Shown here: positions 42,417 to 53,785 of the stretch, one piece after another
Position numbering within the stretch: the stretch's first letter is position 1
Layout: the number at the start of each line of letters is the position of its first letter
Assembly (NCBI GenBank): GCA_963555705.1
Contig: OY743181.1
Span: forward strand, 22,200,513-22,264,512
From: Ligustrum vulgare
Lineage: Eukaryota; Streptophyta; Magnoliopsida; Lamiales; Oleaceae
Direction: 5' to 3'
DNA: 64,000 nt
The notes under the pieces: generated by a model
Database searches by the model: none
Told to the model about the DNA's origin: nothing
What the model saw: only the letters and a program-made list of their open reading frames with translations
Program-made: the position numbers and the translations under genes

Positions 42417-45400
42417 TTATGTGCTAAAGTCGGGCTTAAGACTTAAAACGGAGCGCTTGTTGGGAGGCAACCCAATTTTTCTTCCCTTTTACTTATTACG
42501 CTTTCATTATTTATTTTAGTATTGAAATTTTAGATATATGCATGGTAGGAATTATGTTTAAGTGTTTTGCATGTTTCATGTTTAGAACACTTGTGCATAA
42601 GAGTCTATTATTGCATATTTAGGTATGTTTTTAATTTTGCATGTTTATATTAGGCTAGGTTTTTATCGTCATTCCAAACTCACACACACACTAGTTTGAA
42701 TCATGACGATGAGGTTTAGAAAATCATTGCATCAATCATGAAGTGATTAGGGGGATAAAAACGATTTTGAAAATCAAAAATTAGGAAAAATTTTCATTAC
42801 AGTCGAGAACTACGCGATCGCGTGCCAATAGGATATGGCGATCGCGAGTTTGCGTTTAAAAATCAACAGATTCTTAAACCTTGAACCACGCGATCGCTAG
42901 CACTCCAGCCAAGCGATCGCGTGGTTGTACTGGGACCAAAATTGGCAGTTTAAGTGTTGTTCCTCATGTTTTCAATTTCAAACATTATAAACTCGTTTTC
43001 TCTCCCCCAATCACCTCATATTTGATCTTACATCTTGTGTGCATGTCATCAACACTTTGTTGCATCAGTATCATTGCGTACATGACTTCAAAATCCAATC
43101 AAAGGTACGTGATTCTTCACTTAAATCAATATTTACTCAAAAGTTTGAAATTTTCTTTGAGATCTTGGATTTTGAAATTGTGAATAGTGAAGATTGGGCT
43201 TAGGTTAGATGTTGGAGAAGGTGGTTTGTGGTTTAGTAGACAAAATTTTTGGTTCATTCATGCCTCCAAACCTATGCATACCCTTTGATTTTTGCAATGC
43301 ACACCATGTATTTGATGAAATGCCACAAAGACATTCTAGTGCTAATTTGAGACATCCTTCTGAGCATTTATCTTCATGATATGTTTCTCATTGATTATAT
43401 GTGTGTAGTTCATGAATTAGTTCACTCCATTTCACAGAATTCATGAAAACAAATTTAGCACCATGGCAGCCTCAATGCAAGGCCACTGCAGGCCATTGCA
43501 CCTGAAAATTCACTCACGTCACCAACTTTGCCATAGTTTTACATGACCCTATTGAGCTCCAAAAGACCTGAATTTTTTATATTTTGTAGACCATGCTGTG
43601 AACTTTAAAGTATCAAAGGATGGCTCGGGAAAATTTATGTTTTTCTAGGTGATGTCTAGACTTAAATGTGTGTGGCCGACCAATTTTGAAAATTCAAAAT
43701 TTTGCTGTGACTTTAGTTTGGGGGTGTGGTACTGAACTTCCATTTTTTTTTCTTATTGATGTTTATGACTTCTAATGTTACTTATATCTTATTTGCAAGG
43801 TAAACATCAATCAGGACACCTCAAACCAAATCGGGAAAAGCAAGAAAATGGTCGATTCATCCAAGACAGTGCAACAAGAAGCTTCAAAGAAATACATCCT
43901 CTAAACTTGGGAAGTTCTCGTTCTCTTTTCTTTGTCTTGTTTTATTTTGTTGAATCTTTTTGACAAACATTGAGGACAATGTTCATTTCAAGTCTGGGGG
44001 TGAAAATTCATTGCATTCATCATTCATTTTATATTCATTCGATTCTTTAGGGATAAAAAAAAAAAAAAAAAATTGAAAACTTTGTTGACATGTTTATTGC
44101 CTAGGATATAGTATGAATCAATTTGTGTTTAGGTTTGAAAATTGGATAACATGAAAGCATGAACTTATTTTGAACTGGTTATGTTTTGCTAGATTCATAC
44201 TTATTGTGCACATAGCCAGTGTTGGATAATTGCTTGTCTGAGGGATGTTGTTTAATGCATGTGGGGCAAAGTTTTATGCAATTTGAACTTAAGAATGACT
44301 CAAAAAGCCCTGAACTTAGATCGTTAGACATCCCACCCCTAAATTAGAACCAATCATGCTAAAAGGCAAGTTTGGGGGTAAAATGGTTGGAATTTGTGTG
44401 TATTGACGGGTTGGAGGTCTGTGGTTCTTGATTTTTCACTTTAGTCATTGCAGTTTGGTCAACTGGTATAAACCATTTCCAGCATAAAAACAGAAAAATG
44501 CTGAAGGTCTTATTCTGCTCTTCAAATGCCTTTTTGACTGAGTAAGTAAGTCCGAGGGGTCTTTCAAACCTGATGCCCTAAAGCCAACTGGCTTGGGAGT
44601 CATCGACCTAAAGCTCGCTACATGAGTCAATTAGAAAGCAAGTACGGAGAGTGGACTTACACATAAGACATTATAACATCTTTAACTTTTCTGTTTAAGC
44701 CTTTATGACTCGGACAAGTACGTCTAAGGGGTTCTCTGAACCTGGTACCCTAAAGCCGTCTGGTTTGGGAGTTACCGATCTGAAAGCCCGCTACAGGGGT
44801 CATATAGAAAGCCCGTATGAAAAGTTCTGCACAAAGATGGTAAAAGACAGGGACAATTAAAAGAAAAAGTCATCCATAAAAATAATAATAATAATAATAT
44901 TGCATGGTATAAGCTTTGTTGACTAAACTGTGGTGGTTGAGGTTGTAGAATTGGGGACTACTTTCTTTTGATTAGTTGTGCATGCATATTTCTGATTTTG
45001 ACTGCCTTGTGTGGAAAAAGCTAAGAATATTTTTAGAACCCACATAGATAAAAACCTGGGATGCGAGAGAAAAAGCAGAAAGTGGTGATCATCCATGAGC
45101 GTTGAAAGGAATTTTATTAGAAATAATAGATTGACCACATGGGATTCGGGCTGGATTATGCATAATGAGCCACACGGTGTTGAGTATATCTTTTGCATAA
45201 GTATGCCTTTGATATTGGCTATTCACACACACACTTGAAACTCTGGAAGGATATAACTAGAAAATATTTTGCATTGTTGTTCATGACGCTTGCTGAAGCT
45301 TAAATTGGTTTGGACTGTAGAGGCATATGGTAAACATGTTGAAACAACAAAAATATATGTTCTCTTATTTCTTTGATTTTTGTAGTTTAGTTTACATTGT

Positions 45401-45435
45401 TCGAGGACGAACAATAATTCTAGTTTGGGGGTATT
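42417..45435 (+). other. Athila non-coding 3' region
   Basis: No coding sequence. It contains the conserved GCGCTTGTTGGGAGGCAACC phrase (about 42453-42472), four GCGATCGC sites (42814-42920), the TTGAGGACAATGTTCATTTC phrase (43969-43988) and a diverged tandem duplication (44537-44660 and 44706-44830, both with CCCTAAAGCC). TTCGAGGACGAACAATAATTC and TAGTTTGGGGG precede the LTR as the purine tract. Confidence 0.7.
42814..42920. repeat. GCGATCGC palindrome pairs, internal
   Basis: Perfect sites at 42814, 42838, 42890 and 42913; spacings 24/52/23. Confidence 0.92.
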
Positions 45436-46953
45436 TGATAAGCGTATTTTATACACTTATTTGTATGTCTAAATTAGGATTAATTATTGTCGTGTGGGAA
45501 TATTTTCTATTTAGTTTATGTTTATTTGTTTACTTTTCAGAAAATGTCCCAATTGAAGAAGAATGAAGCAATTAATGGAAAAATGACACGATTTCATGTT
45601 AATTGGAGCTAAATTGGACAAGTGAGGAGTTTGTGACAACAACCGGGAAACATGCTTGGTGCCAAAGTGACTAAATCAGAGGTTGGATGACCTAATTGAA
45701 TGAATTAAGAGCTTGAATGGTCAAACCGAGAAGAAGATAAAGTTTTGGGACTAAATTGCAACAATTGAAAGTTGAGGACTGAAGGTGCAATTAAAAGTCA
45801 GGGACTAACTTGCACAGCCGGAAGAAAGATGAAGTCGTGATCGCTGGTTACACACCAAGCGATCGCGATATGGTTGTAAATTATAACCCGAGAGTTATAA
45901 GGTCTTCCACGCGATCGCCGGCATTATGCCTGCGCGATCGCTCGCTTTTCCGGCTGGGCCGACTGTGGGCTTTTTCTCGCGATTTTCAACAGAATTCTCT
46001 TGTTTTGGCCTAGGTTTTCTCCAAAACCTATATATACAACACATAAGGCACGAAAATCAGATCTCTGCCTCTCCAAAGAACGAGCCACAATCGAGATTTC
46101 AACATCAAATTTTTGGGGAATCAAGCATCGCAGAGGGGCGTGAATTGAAGATATTTGAAGAATTGATAATTGGTGCAATCTTTCCATTCTTCTTTATTTT
46201 CAATGAACGTTTTATGTTATAGTTTTTGTTCTTTAATCAAGATGTGTAATTAAATTTTATGTTGGGATGAACGATGTAGCCTAGTTAATTATTTTAATGT
46301 CATATTCCTTGTTTTAACGCTTTGTTGCATGTGTTGATTTATTATTGCGTTTAATGCGTGAATGAACTGTCCACTTATTCATGACTTAATGTGTTATTTT
46401 CATAATCCGAGAGGTGGGTTAATAACATAGATCTAGGTAATAAATCCGGTAATTGAACGAGAGATAGAGATATACTCTTGTGATTATTGCGGTCGTGTGT
46501 GAATTCTTGTATGTAATGCATCTAAATAAGGAATATTCGGACCCGCTGTAGAGATATAAGGTTGACTTATTTAGGTAGGATTGATTTAAACTCGAGAGAT
46601 GAATTTCAATGTATATTAGTGAATTCGACCGAATGCATATTTAGGAAATAAAAAAATGGAATTGGAATTGATTTAATTAGCTAGGTGAAATCGTGAATCC
46701 CAACCACTTTACAATCGTATTTAAAAACAAAAACAATTTCGCAATTTTATTTCTCTAGTTTAATTCTTTAGTTGTAGTTAACAATCTCAAACAAATCCGC
46801 CCGTTCAAATAGAGTTAGGAATTAACACATTTCGGTACTTAATAGCAGTCCTCGTGGGACGATAATCCGGACTCTTAGGTCCACTTTATTACTTCTCACG
46901 ACCCGTGCACTTGCGGGGATATCTTGCATCGCGAGATATCGGTGAACAGGTTT

Positions 46954-48383
46954 TCTCAAAAAGAGGGAGTAGACTACACATAAATCTTTTTCCCTGTTGT
47001 GAAATATACTTCTATTAGAATATTATTTGCATTAGTTGCACAAAATGATTTATAACTTGAGCAGATGGATGTTAAAACTACTTTCTTATATGGTATGCTT
47101 AATGAAACTATTTACATGACTCAATCAAAAGGTTTTGACGGGAAAAATAAAACTGATCTAGTGTGCCTATTTCAGAAATCACTATATGGGCTGAAGCAAG
47201 CACCTAGACAGTGGTATAAAAGATTTGATACATATATCCAAAGTCTAATTTTCAGAAAAGTCAATATGATCCCTGTTTTTATTTTAAGATTGATAAATTT
47301 GATTGTGTACTTATTGTTTTATGTGGATGACATGTTAATTTCTGGTAGAAACCTGCATGAAATTGCTTGTCTTAAAGAAAATTTGAAAATTGAATTTTAA
47401 TTTAAAGACCTTGGACCAGCTAAGAAAATTCTTGAAATTGATATTTTTAGAAACAGAAATGAAGGAAAATTATTTTTGAACCAAAAGAATTACATTGAAA
47501 AAGTTTTGAGAAAATTTTATCTCTTTGATTCAAAACATGTTTCACTTCCTTTACCTGCTTATTTCAAATTATCAAGTGAACAGTGTCCCAAATCTGTAGA
47601 AGAGGAGCACAAAATGCATAATGTGTCGTACTCCAATGCAGTTGGGTCTGTAATGTATCTCATGGTCTCAACCAAATCAGACATTGCTTTTTCCGTTAGT
47701 ATTTCAAGTAGGTTTATGAGTAACCTTGGTAAACCTCACTGGGAAGCATTGAAATCCCTACTTAAATATTTGAAAGGAACTTTAAAATTAAGTCTAATGT
47801 TTTCTGAGTCTGCAAATGGTTTTAAATTTAAAAGTTTTGTAGATTCTTACTTTACTGGGAATATTGACAATAGAAAATCTAATCCAGCTTACTTATCTTA
47901 AATAATTCGTACATCAGTTGGAAAGCACAACTACAAAAATTAGTTGCTTTTTCCTCAACTGAGGCAGAATATATTGCTGCCACTGATGTAGTAAAAGAAT
48001 GCATGTGGCTGAGGGGATTACTTAGTGAAATTGGTTGTTTGAATGAATATGAGGTTGAAATCTGCACTGATAGTCAAATTGCATTACTCAGCAAAAATCC
48101 TGTTTTCATAATAGATCTAAACATTTTAATGTAAAATTTCATTTTATTAGAGACATTATTGAAAAAGGATTTGTGAAACTTGTAAAAATTCCTACTCGAC
48201 TTAATCTAGCAGATGCTGAAATTAAAGTAATTCCTATAGCCAAATTTAAAGATGCTCTTAGACTGCTTAATATTGTTGAATTTGATAATGCTTCTTTGTG
48301 CATTTGCAGGAAATCAACTGAGGAGGCTGAATGCACCTGGAAACTGGACACAGTTATTAACTGCACCAATTAAGGGGAAGATC
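46954..48383 (+). pseudogene. Copia reverse transcriptase and RNase H, C-terminal piece
   Basis: Continues the RT: MDVKTTFLYGMLNETIYM, LYGLKQAPRQWYKRFD, and the catalytic YVDDMLISG (47065-47400). A stop at 47398 interrupts FKDLGPAKK. 47476-47901 carries the thumb and connection (NYIEKVLRKF, VGSVMYLMVSTKSDIAF, LLKYLKGTLKLSL). RNase H follows in shifted frames (STEAEYIAATDVVKE, CTDSQIALLSKNP, KHFNVKFHFIRDIIEKG) to about 48270. At least one stop and two shifts; dead. Confidence 0.87.
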
Positions 48384-48647
48384 TGTTAGTAATTGGCCCA
48401 GTCTACTTCATCCCAAGATGAAGAATTCGTTTGGCCCAATTCACATCAGTCGCTGGATCAAAAGCTAAACCCATAACCCGGGTCCAACTCGCATTTATGA
48501 AACACGTTTTTTGTTATAACAAGAATCTGTTACAACCGTTAGATCAACCAAGTGGAGCGTCCCAGGCCATTGGATGAATCTACCCTTATACGAGAGATGA
48601 AGAGTCCAGAAGCCCTAATGCGGTTCATTCGATTCATTCTGATTCAG

Positions 48648-48745
<98 letters not shown>

Positions 48746-49043
48746 AGGTGATTTCATAATCTTCTCTAAATCCTTCTCTGATACGAAGAAATTCTTTGTT
48801 TTCTATTTCTTCATTTGTAGAAATTTTGGGATACAGTTTGAGAGTAATTTAGTGCTCTTTGTAAGCACGTTTTGTTCGGTTGTGAGAGATTTTTATTACG
48901 CAATTTGTCTGCGATTTTAGTCTTATTTACTTTGTGAAATCCTTGTGATTTTGTAAAAATTCTTACTATATTATTCTAAAAAACGTTTGTGGATTCAATA
49001 TACTTTGTGATTTTATGAGTTTTCTGGATTTGAATCATTTACA
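48384..49043 (+). mobile_element. Copia 3' LTR
   Basis: Starts TGTTAGTAATTGG after the purine tract. It contains a 92-bp (CT)n microsatellite (48652-48743). The end is approximate (TTTACA near 49043) because no partner LTR exists for comparison. Confidence 0.6.
48652..48743. repeat. (CT)n microsatellite
   Basis: CT run with one CTGT interruption at about 48682. Confidence 0.95.
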
Positions 49044-50452
49044 CAAAGCCTATATAAAGTTTATAATGGTGCGCCTTGAACCACTCGGCTTTCTCTCCTA
49101 CATAATGATTATGAACCAACTTTAGGAAGCAACTTTCCCTTAGGTAGTAGCTCTATTTGCTCATTATGCATAGAAGTTAGGACAATGAGTTTGTCAGACC
49201 GTATAACATAAAATGCTTCTTCTTAAAAGCTAGTTCATCACAATTGGTAAAAGTGGAGATGGAATAATTAGATATTATTGTAGATTGTAGTCTTGGGTTT
49301 TGCCTGTATTTTATTTGGAGCTAGATGCATGGCATGTTAATTAGCCTTTGTTTGATTCCCATTATTTTAATTTATAATTTGGATTTTGGAAATCTAATGG
49401 TTAAAAAGTGGTTTGAAAAGTAAAAAATTGTGGGCTTGACTTTTTTGAATGGTTAAGATTGATTACTGTAGAAAAAAAGTTGTATTTTTAATGAAAAATA
49501 ATGGGGCTCAAACAAGGGCTTAGTACACTCAAAATTGAAAGACAACTAAGGAGATATTGACCATAGAAAGAAAATACTTTCCAGACAGGGAAGGATCACC
49601 TTGCTAAACCATTTATTTGTTACCCCCAAGTCTCTTGTTTCTTATTGTTATCCCTAAGTTGATTATGGAATCCTCGAGTAACTTGTGGCTATGGATTTTT
49701 GAAAACCCTTTTATTTCCCCACTTTGTCACAATTTCTGGTTAGTCCAGCCGTAGTGTCACCATCCAAGCTGAGTGTCATCATGCCAAATTTGGGTGGTAT
49801 ATCTAGTCCAGTATATATTATATGTTGATTTTCAGTGTCTCCATATTTTTCATACTTGTTCCAAGTGTTTTGAAATATGAAACAACGTAAGGATTTTAGA
49901 ATCATTTTTCTCGATTAAATAAATTGTAATGGTAGGATGTTTTTTTGCTTGGTTGCATGTTACTCACGTTTAAGCCGAATGACTATTCATCTTTGATTCT
50001 ACTAGCTAATTCATTGTCTGTCGGCAGGGGTGTCTCTTGGAGAGAGTCTTGATGGTATTAAAGGTTCCTTGGACTTCAAGCAACAACTTGACATGACTGT
50101 GAGGTGTATTTGTGGACGAAAATTTGTATTAAAGCTGGTCTGATACTAAGTGGGGAATGTCGAAACAGGCAGAATATTTGCATGCATTTGGTACAGCTGA
50201 GAACTTGTGATCTTTACATATTGTCTTGTAAAACATGGGAATAAGATAGTATATTGGAATATTATATTTTTCCCAGAAGGCACCGAGGTGCCTAGAATCA
50301 GTTATAGGTCACATAATCATAAAAGAGATAAATTTCTAGCCTTGTGATTTGTTCAAAGCCAATGACAGCTACAACTTCAAAGAAAACATCCAAAAATAAT
50401 AACATATAGCAAGCCAACAAGAAATATTATATCAAATGCTTAACAGCAAGAG
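49044..50452. other. Intergenic DNA with a MITE and an exon-like patch
   Basis: No complete gene. The patch 50027-50145 starts after a TCTGTCGGCAG acceptor-like site. It reads about 38 codons (SLGESLDGIKGSLDFKQQL...) to TGA, then T-rich sequence, like a last exon. I do not recognise it and find no upstream exon. Confidence 0.25.
49344..49519. mobile_element. Tourist-like MITE (copy 5)
   Basis: 176 bp, perfect TTA duplication (49341-49343, 49520-49522). Ends GCCTTTGTTTGA and, inverted, GCCCTTGTTTGA, the best-preserved pair of the family. Confidence 0.8.
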
Positions 50453-50884
50453 TTACTCATATCTTCTATGACAAGTACAAACATGTTCAACACCACTCTT
50501 CAAATTAGGCCAATAAAATTGATCACATAATACCCCTAAGACCCTGTTGATTTTAAATCGCCCCATCAAACAACTATCATGTGCCTCTCCCATTAGCAAT
50601 TTGCACATGGCACATTTAAAAAGAAACAATCTAATTTTCCAAAACAAATAGTTATCATGCCCAAAGAATCTATCAAGATAAGACTCACAACATGATTCAT
50701 ATATGTCTAACAAATTTGGATTATTAACATGCATGGTCTTAACATGTTTAATACAGAATGAGGGAGCATCTATATGTTTATCACCAACTTTCGAATTAGG
50801 CCAATAAAAACATTCACACAATATTCCCAAGGCCCTTTTTATACCAAATTGTCTCCCCCTACACCCCCTATGTGCTTCTCCCAT
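50453..50884 (-). pseudogene. Element 3: tandem copies of the integrase zinc-binding region
   Basis: 143 residues with two diverged copies of the Gypsy integrase N-terminal HHCC region. The first is MGEAHRGCRGRQFGIKRALG with CECFYWPN. The second is YLFWKIRLFLFKCAM, LMGEAHDSCLMGRFKI and DQFYWPNLKSGVEHVCTC, with the His/His/Cys/Cys pattern. They are joined by a connector (HVKTMHVNNPNLLDIYESC) that is itself repeated in the upstream ORF. Integrase normally has one such domain, and the catalytic core does not follow. An in-frame stop separates this frame from the one ending at 50891. Confidence 0.7.
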
Positions 50885-50890
50885 TAGAAA

Positions 50891-51604
50891 CTACCACATG
50901 GCACATTTAGGAATGAACAATCTAATATCCCAAAACAAATAATGATCATGTCTATGGAATTCATCAAAATATTGCTCACCACATGATTCATAAATGTTAA
51001 ACCATTTTGGGTTTTTAGTATGCATACTCTTGACATGTTCAAGACAAGATGAGTCGGTTAAGGAGGTTAGAAGGAAAATTATTCCCATGCCAAAATGTTT
51101 GGTTAGATCTCCCTTATAGATTCCCCAAACTAGCAATTCTCCTATAAGACAACTAGGCGCATTGAGCTTGTTTTCACAAAATAGGAAGTCATGCTTGTTT
51201 TTGCAAAACAGGAAGCCACCATGCACATGAAGGTTATCAAGTATAACATTTTCACACTCCAACAAAATATTTGCTAAGCTTCCATCGATGTCATACAATC
51301 CTCTACTGTATTCAAAATATAATAACCTTGCATTTAAAGAATTGTTAGAAGCATACCTCCTTGATGTGACGTCGGTTATTTCATTTTGTTTACCTTGGTT
51401 GTACTTGTCGTTGTAGGAAAATGTTTCCAAGAATTTCTTCCATAAGCCATGCTTTTGGAGTTCTTTGTTGCTTTGATAAGTTGGCCTCACAATTTCCTGC
51501 AACAAAGAGATAACCAAACTAGGGAGGGAAGTGTTAGAGTATTCAAGAGTAAAGAACATTTTAGGGTGATCTTTGCTCTCAATTTTCTTGGTGGCACTCT
51601 TCAC
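50891..51604 (-). pseudogene. Element 3: collapsed pol remnant
   Basis: Opens with TTKKIESKDHPKMFFTLEYSNTSLPSLVISLLQEI (pre-RT segment; quoted in part: NTSLPSLVISLLQEI). RPTYQSNKELQ, the start of RT, is joined directly to KFLETFSYNDKYNQGKQNEITDVTSRRYA, the end of RNase H. Nearly all of RT and RNase H is deleted at that join. The RNase H-integrase connector and a first, degenerate zinc-binding copy (CLIGELLVWGIYKGDLTKHFG) follow, then the connector HVKSMHTKNPKWFNIYESC and YLFWDIRLFIPKCAM. It ends in a stop at 50891, beyond which the zinc region continues. Confidence 0.65.
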
Positions 51605-52899
51605 ACCCTCTCCTTTTTCTGAGGCAGGAACCTCCTCGACTTTTCTCTTACCTCTCCTTTTTCTGGAGTCGTGGCTCCAACCCTCATCGCCCCTCCTTTT
51701 TCTAGGGATGTGGCTCCAACTTTCTTACTTTCATTTTTGTTTTCTTTTTTCTTCTCTTCTTCTTCTTCATTTTCATTTTCTTTCTTTTTCTCATTTTCTT
51801 CCTCAAAATCCTTCTTGAGCTTCATTCGGTCTTTACATACTTCTTCCGGGCTCAAAGATAGGATCACAACCTTTTTTCCATCCATTTGGAAGCTACACCG
51901 GTTCTTCCTCTTGTCATGTGTCACACTCCTATCACTTTGCCAAGGTCGCCCCAAAATTATGTGTGTAGTGTGCATGGGTACTACATCACATATCACGTGG
52001 TCACAATAGGATCCAATGTTGAAGGAAAGAAGAACTTGTTCACTCACTCTCACTCTCCCATCGTCACCCAACCTTTGCAATACATAGGAATTAGGATGCT
52101 TCATAACCGGTAACCCCAATTTCTCAACTCTACCAGCACTCACCAAATTAGTGCCAATCTCCCCATCTATCATGAGACTACATGGTTTATCACTCACTAG
52201 GCACCTAGTGTAGAAATTATCCTCCCCGTGTTCCTCCATCTCATTAGTATGGGCCAAAGATTGTGGTGGCCTAGCATTCATCTCCTTCACTACTCTTCTA
52301 CTTCCACTACCGTTCCTCCTATGGAATGATGAAGTCTTCATTTGCTCAATATTAACCTTCTCATCCATCCGATCTCCACTCCTATCTACCCATTCTCTTC
52401 TTCTTCTACCCATTCTCCAACCTCCTTCAACTTCCCCTTCATTATCATCCCTCCTATGGAATGATGGACTCTTTATTTTTGTTTTATCAATATTATCATC
52501 AATTCCATCTCCACTCCTATCTACCCATTCTCCTCTTTTCCTATGCATGCTCCCATTTTGTTTACTATCACTTTCATCATCCCAAACATTAATTCTAATT
52601 TTCCTATTCGAACTCCCATTTTGTTTTCTAACTCCATCCTTATACACTATGTCCCCAAGATTATCCCTCGCCCTTCTTCTACTATACATCATTTCTTCAC
52701 CTCCCCTATTTGATGTACTCTCCCCTCTTGTTCCTAAATTTTCCAACTCACCCCCAATCTCCTCAATTTGTCTAGCCATGGTGGTTGAAAGATTTTGTAA
52801 CAAGTACTTCAAGTCTTGAGTTTGAGTGTTGGAATTTGACATGGTGTTCAAGTGTAAAAGTGTTCTCACAAGAATATTTTTCACCCGTGTTTCACTCAA
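51601..52899 (-). pseudogene. Element 3 gag remnant and protease
   Basis: 432 residues. The N terminus is Ser/Asn/Gln-rich with a short coiled-coil-like stretch. A tandem repeat, EWVDRSGDGIDDN...SFHRR and EWVDRSGDRMDEK...SFHRR, stands where the gag core should begin; neither the core nor a CCHC knuckle is present. The protease region follows (FYTRCLVSDKPCSLMIDGEIGTN, VEKLGLP, HIILGRPWQ). Its active-site loop reads DGEIGTN instead of DGGSCTN, so activity is doubtful. The C terminus is extremely Lys/Glu-rich with ATSLEKGG and ATTPEKGE repeats, the linker shared with elements 1 and 2. Confidence 0.7.
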
Positions 52900-53688
52900 T
52901 TTAGGCTTTTACTCTCTAATGAGCTCACCACTCTTGCCTTTTTCTACTCAAAATCTCCTTTCTCAAATTCTCCAAGGAAGGTAGTCAACTAAACCACAAA
53001 GTATAATTCTTGTGAAGTTAAGGATTACAAACAAGGAAGAAGGAATTTATAACAAGTAGATACAATAACAAGTAGAATTTATGTGCTTGCTAAACTCAAA
53101 ATGAACAATATTTATGTGGGATAGGATGCTAGGAACACAGTTTAGCAATGAGATTGACAAACCACAAATAATAGACAAGGCATAGATGTAGAACAATAAG
53201 CACAAAGAGTGTAAATTTTGAATGAGACAAATTATCAAACACCTTGTATTCAATCTTTGAATGACCTTGAATGAATAAAATGTGGATATATGATAAATCC
53301 CCAACAACCCAAATGTGACAAGAAATGAATGATCAACAATTACCCAATGTATGAAGCAAGTAATATATGGGATACAACGTTGATAACACAATCTCAATGA
53401 TGGGAATTAGATAGCCCCAAGTAATTAACAAGTTATGGGCATTGAATAATAAGGCATGAATGGGGTATTTTTCTTTGGGACAAATTATCAAACACTTTGG
53501 ATAATGTAGGAAAGTAAATGTTTGGCTAATAGAAACCCCCAACAAATTCAACAATCAATATACCCAATAGGTAATGATCAATAAATACTCATGGGCATAC
53601 AAATTTTCTCCAAATTTTTTTTTTTCCAATTTTCGGATTTTTTTTTTTTTTTTACAATGAAAAGAACAACAACAAGAAAGTAAAGATA
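52900..53688. other. Leader region of element 3
   Basis: Non-coding, between the gag start and the hAT insertion. A diverged tandem repeat is visible: GGGACAAATTATCAAACACTT / GAGACAAATTATCAAACACC at about 53477 and 53223, each followed by similar sequence, period about 250 bp. Confidence 0.4.
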
Positions 53689-53785
53689 TGTTTACCTAGA
53701 CGTGTCAAAACGGCTCGTCGGCTCGGGTAGCTCGGGCTCGAGCCGGGGCCGGCCCGCACAGGCCAGAATGGCCCGTGTGTGCAGT

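Larger units (their letters stand above)
38264..46948 (+). mobile_element. Athila-like Ty3/Gypsy element, gag-protease only, internally deleted
   Basis: LTRs 38264-39777 (1514 bp) and 45436-46948 (1513 bp), TGATAAGCG...GTGAACA, differing at about seven places by eye (about 99.5% identity). TSD GGTTT. Primer site at 39784-39801 (TGGCGTCGTTGTCAGGGA) is close to the tRNA-Asp-complementary TGGCGCCGTTGCCGGGGA used by Athila elements. Broken gag and protease are present. RT, RNase H, integrase and any envelope-like ORF are missing, although the conserved Athila downstream region (GAGCGCTTGTTGGGAGGCAA at about 42451) follows directly. Confidence 0.88.
32466..49043 (+). mobile_element. Ty1/Copia retrotransposon, 5'-truncated, split by two later insertions
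   Basis: The segments 32466-33588, 37871-38258 and 46954-48383, followed by a 3' LTR (48384 to about 49043), read in order as GAG-pre-integrase, integrase, reverse transcriptase and RNase H of one Copia. The order integrase before RT is diagnostic. Gag, protease and the 5' LTR are missing. A purine tract, TAAGGGGAAG (48371-48380), precedes the LTR start TGTTAGTAATTGG. It is interrupted by element 2 and the Athila-like element, each with a clean 5-bp target duplication, so it is older than both. Several stops and frameshifts show it is dead. Confidence 0.85.

Noticed and set aside
48552..48920. Ser/Leu-repeat protein
   Set aside because: Translation of the CT microsatellite in the Copia LTR.
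49769..49807. Helitron 3' end at CTAGT (49803) after CCAAATTTGG
   Set aside because: The palindrome has no proper loop and the spacer is too long; no related copies in the window.
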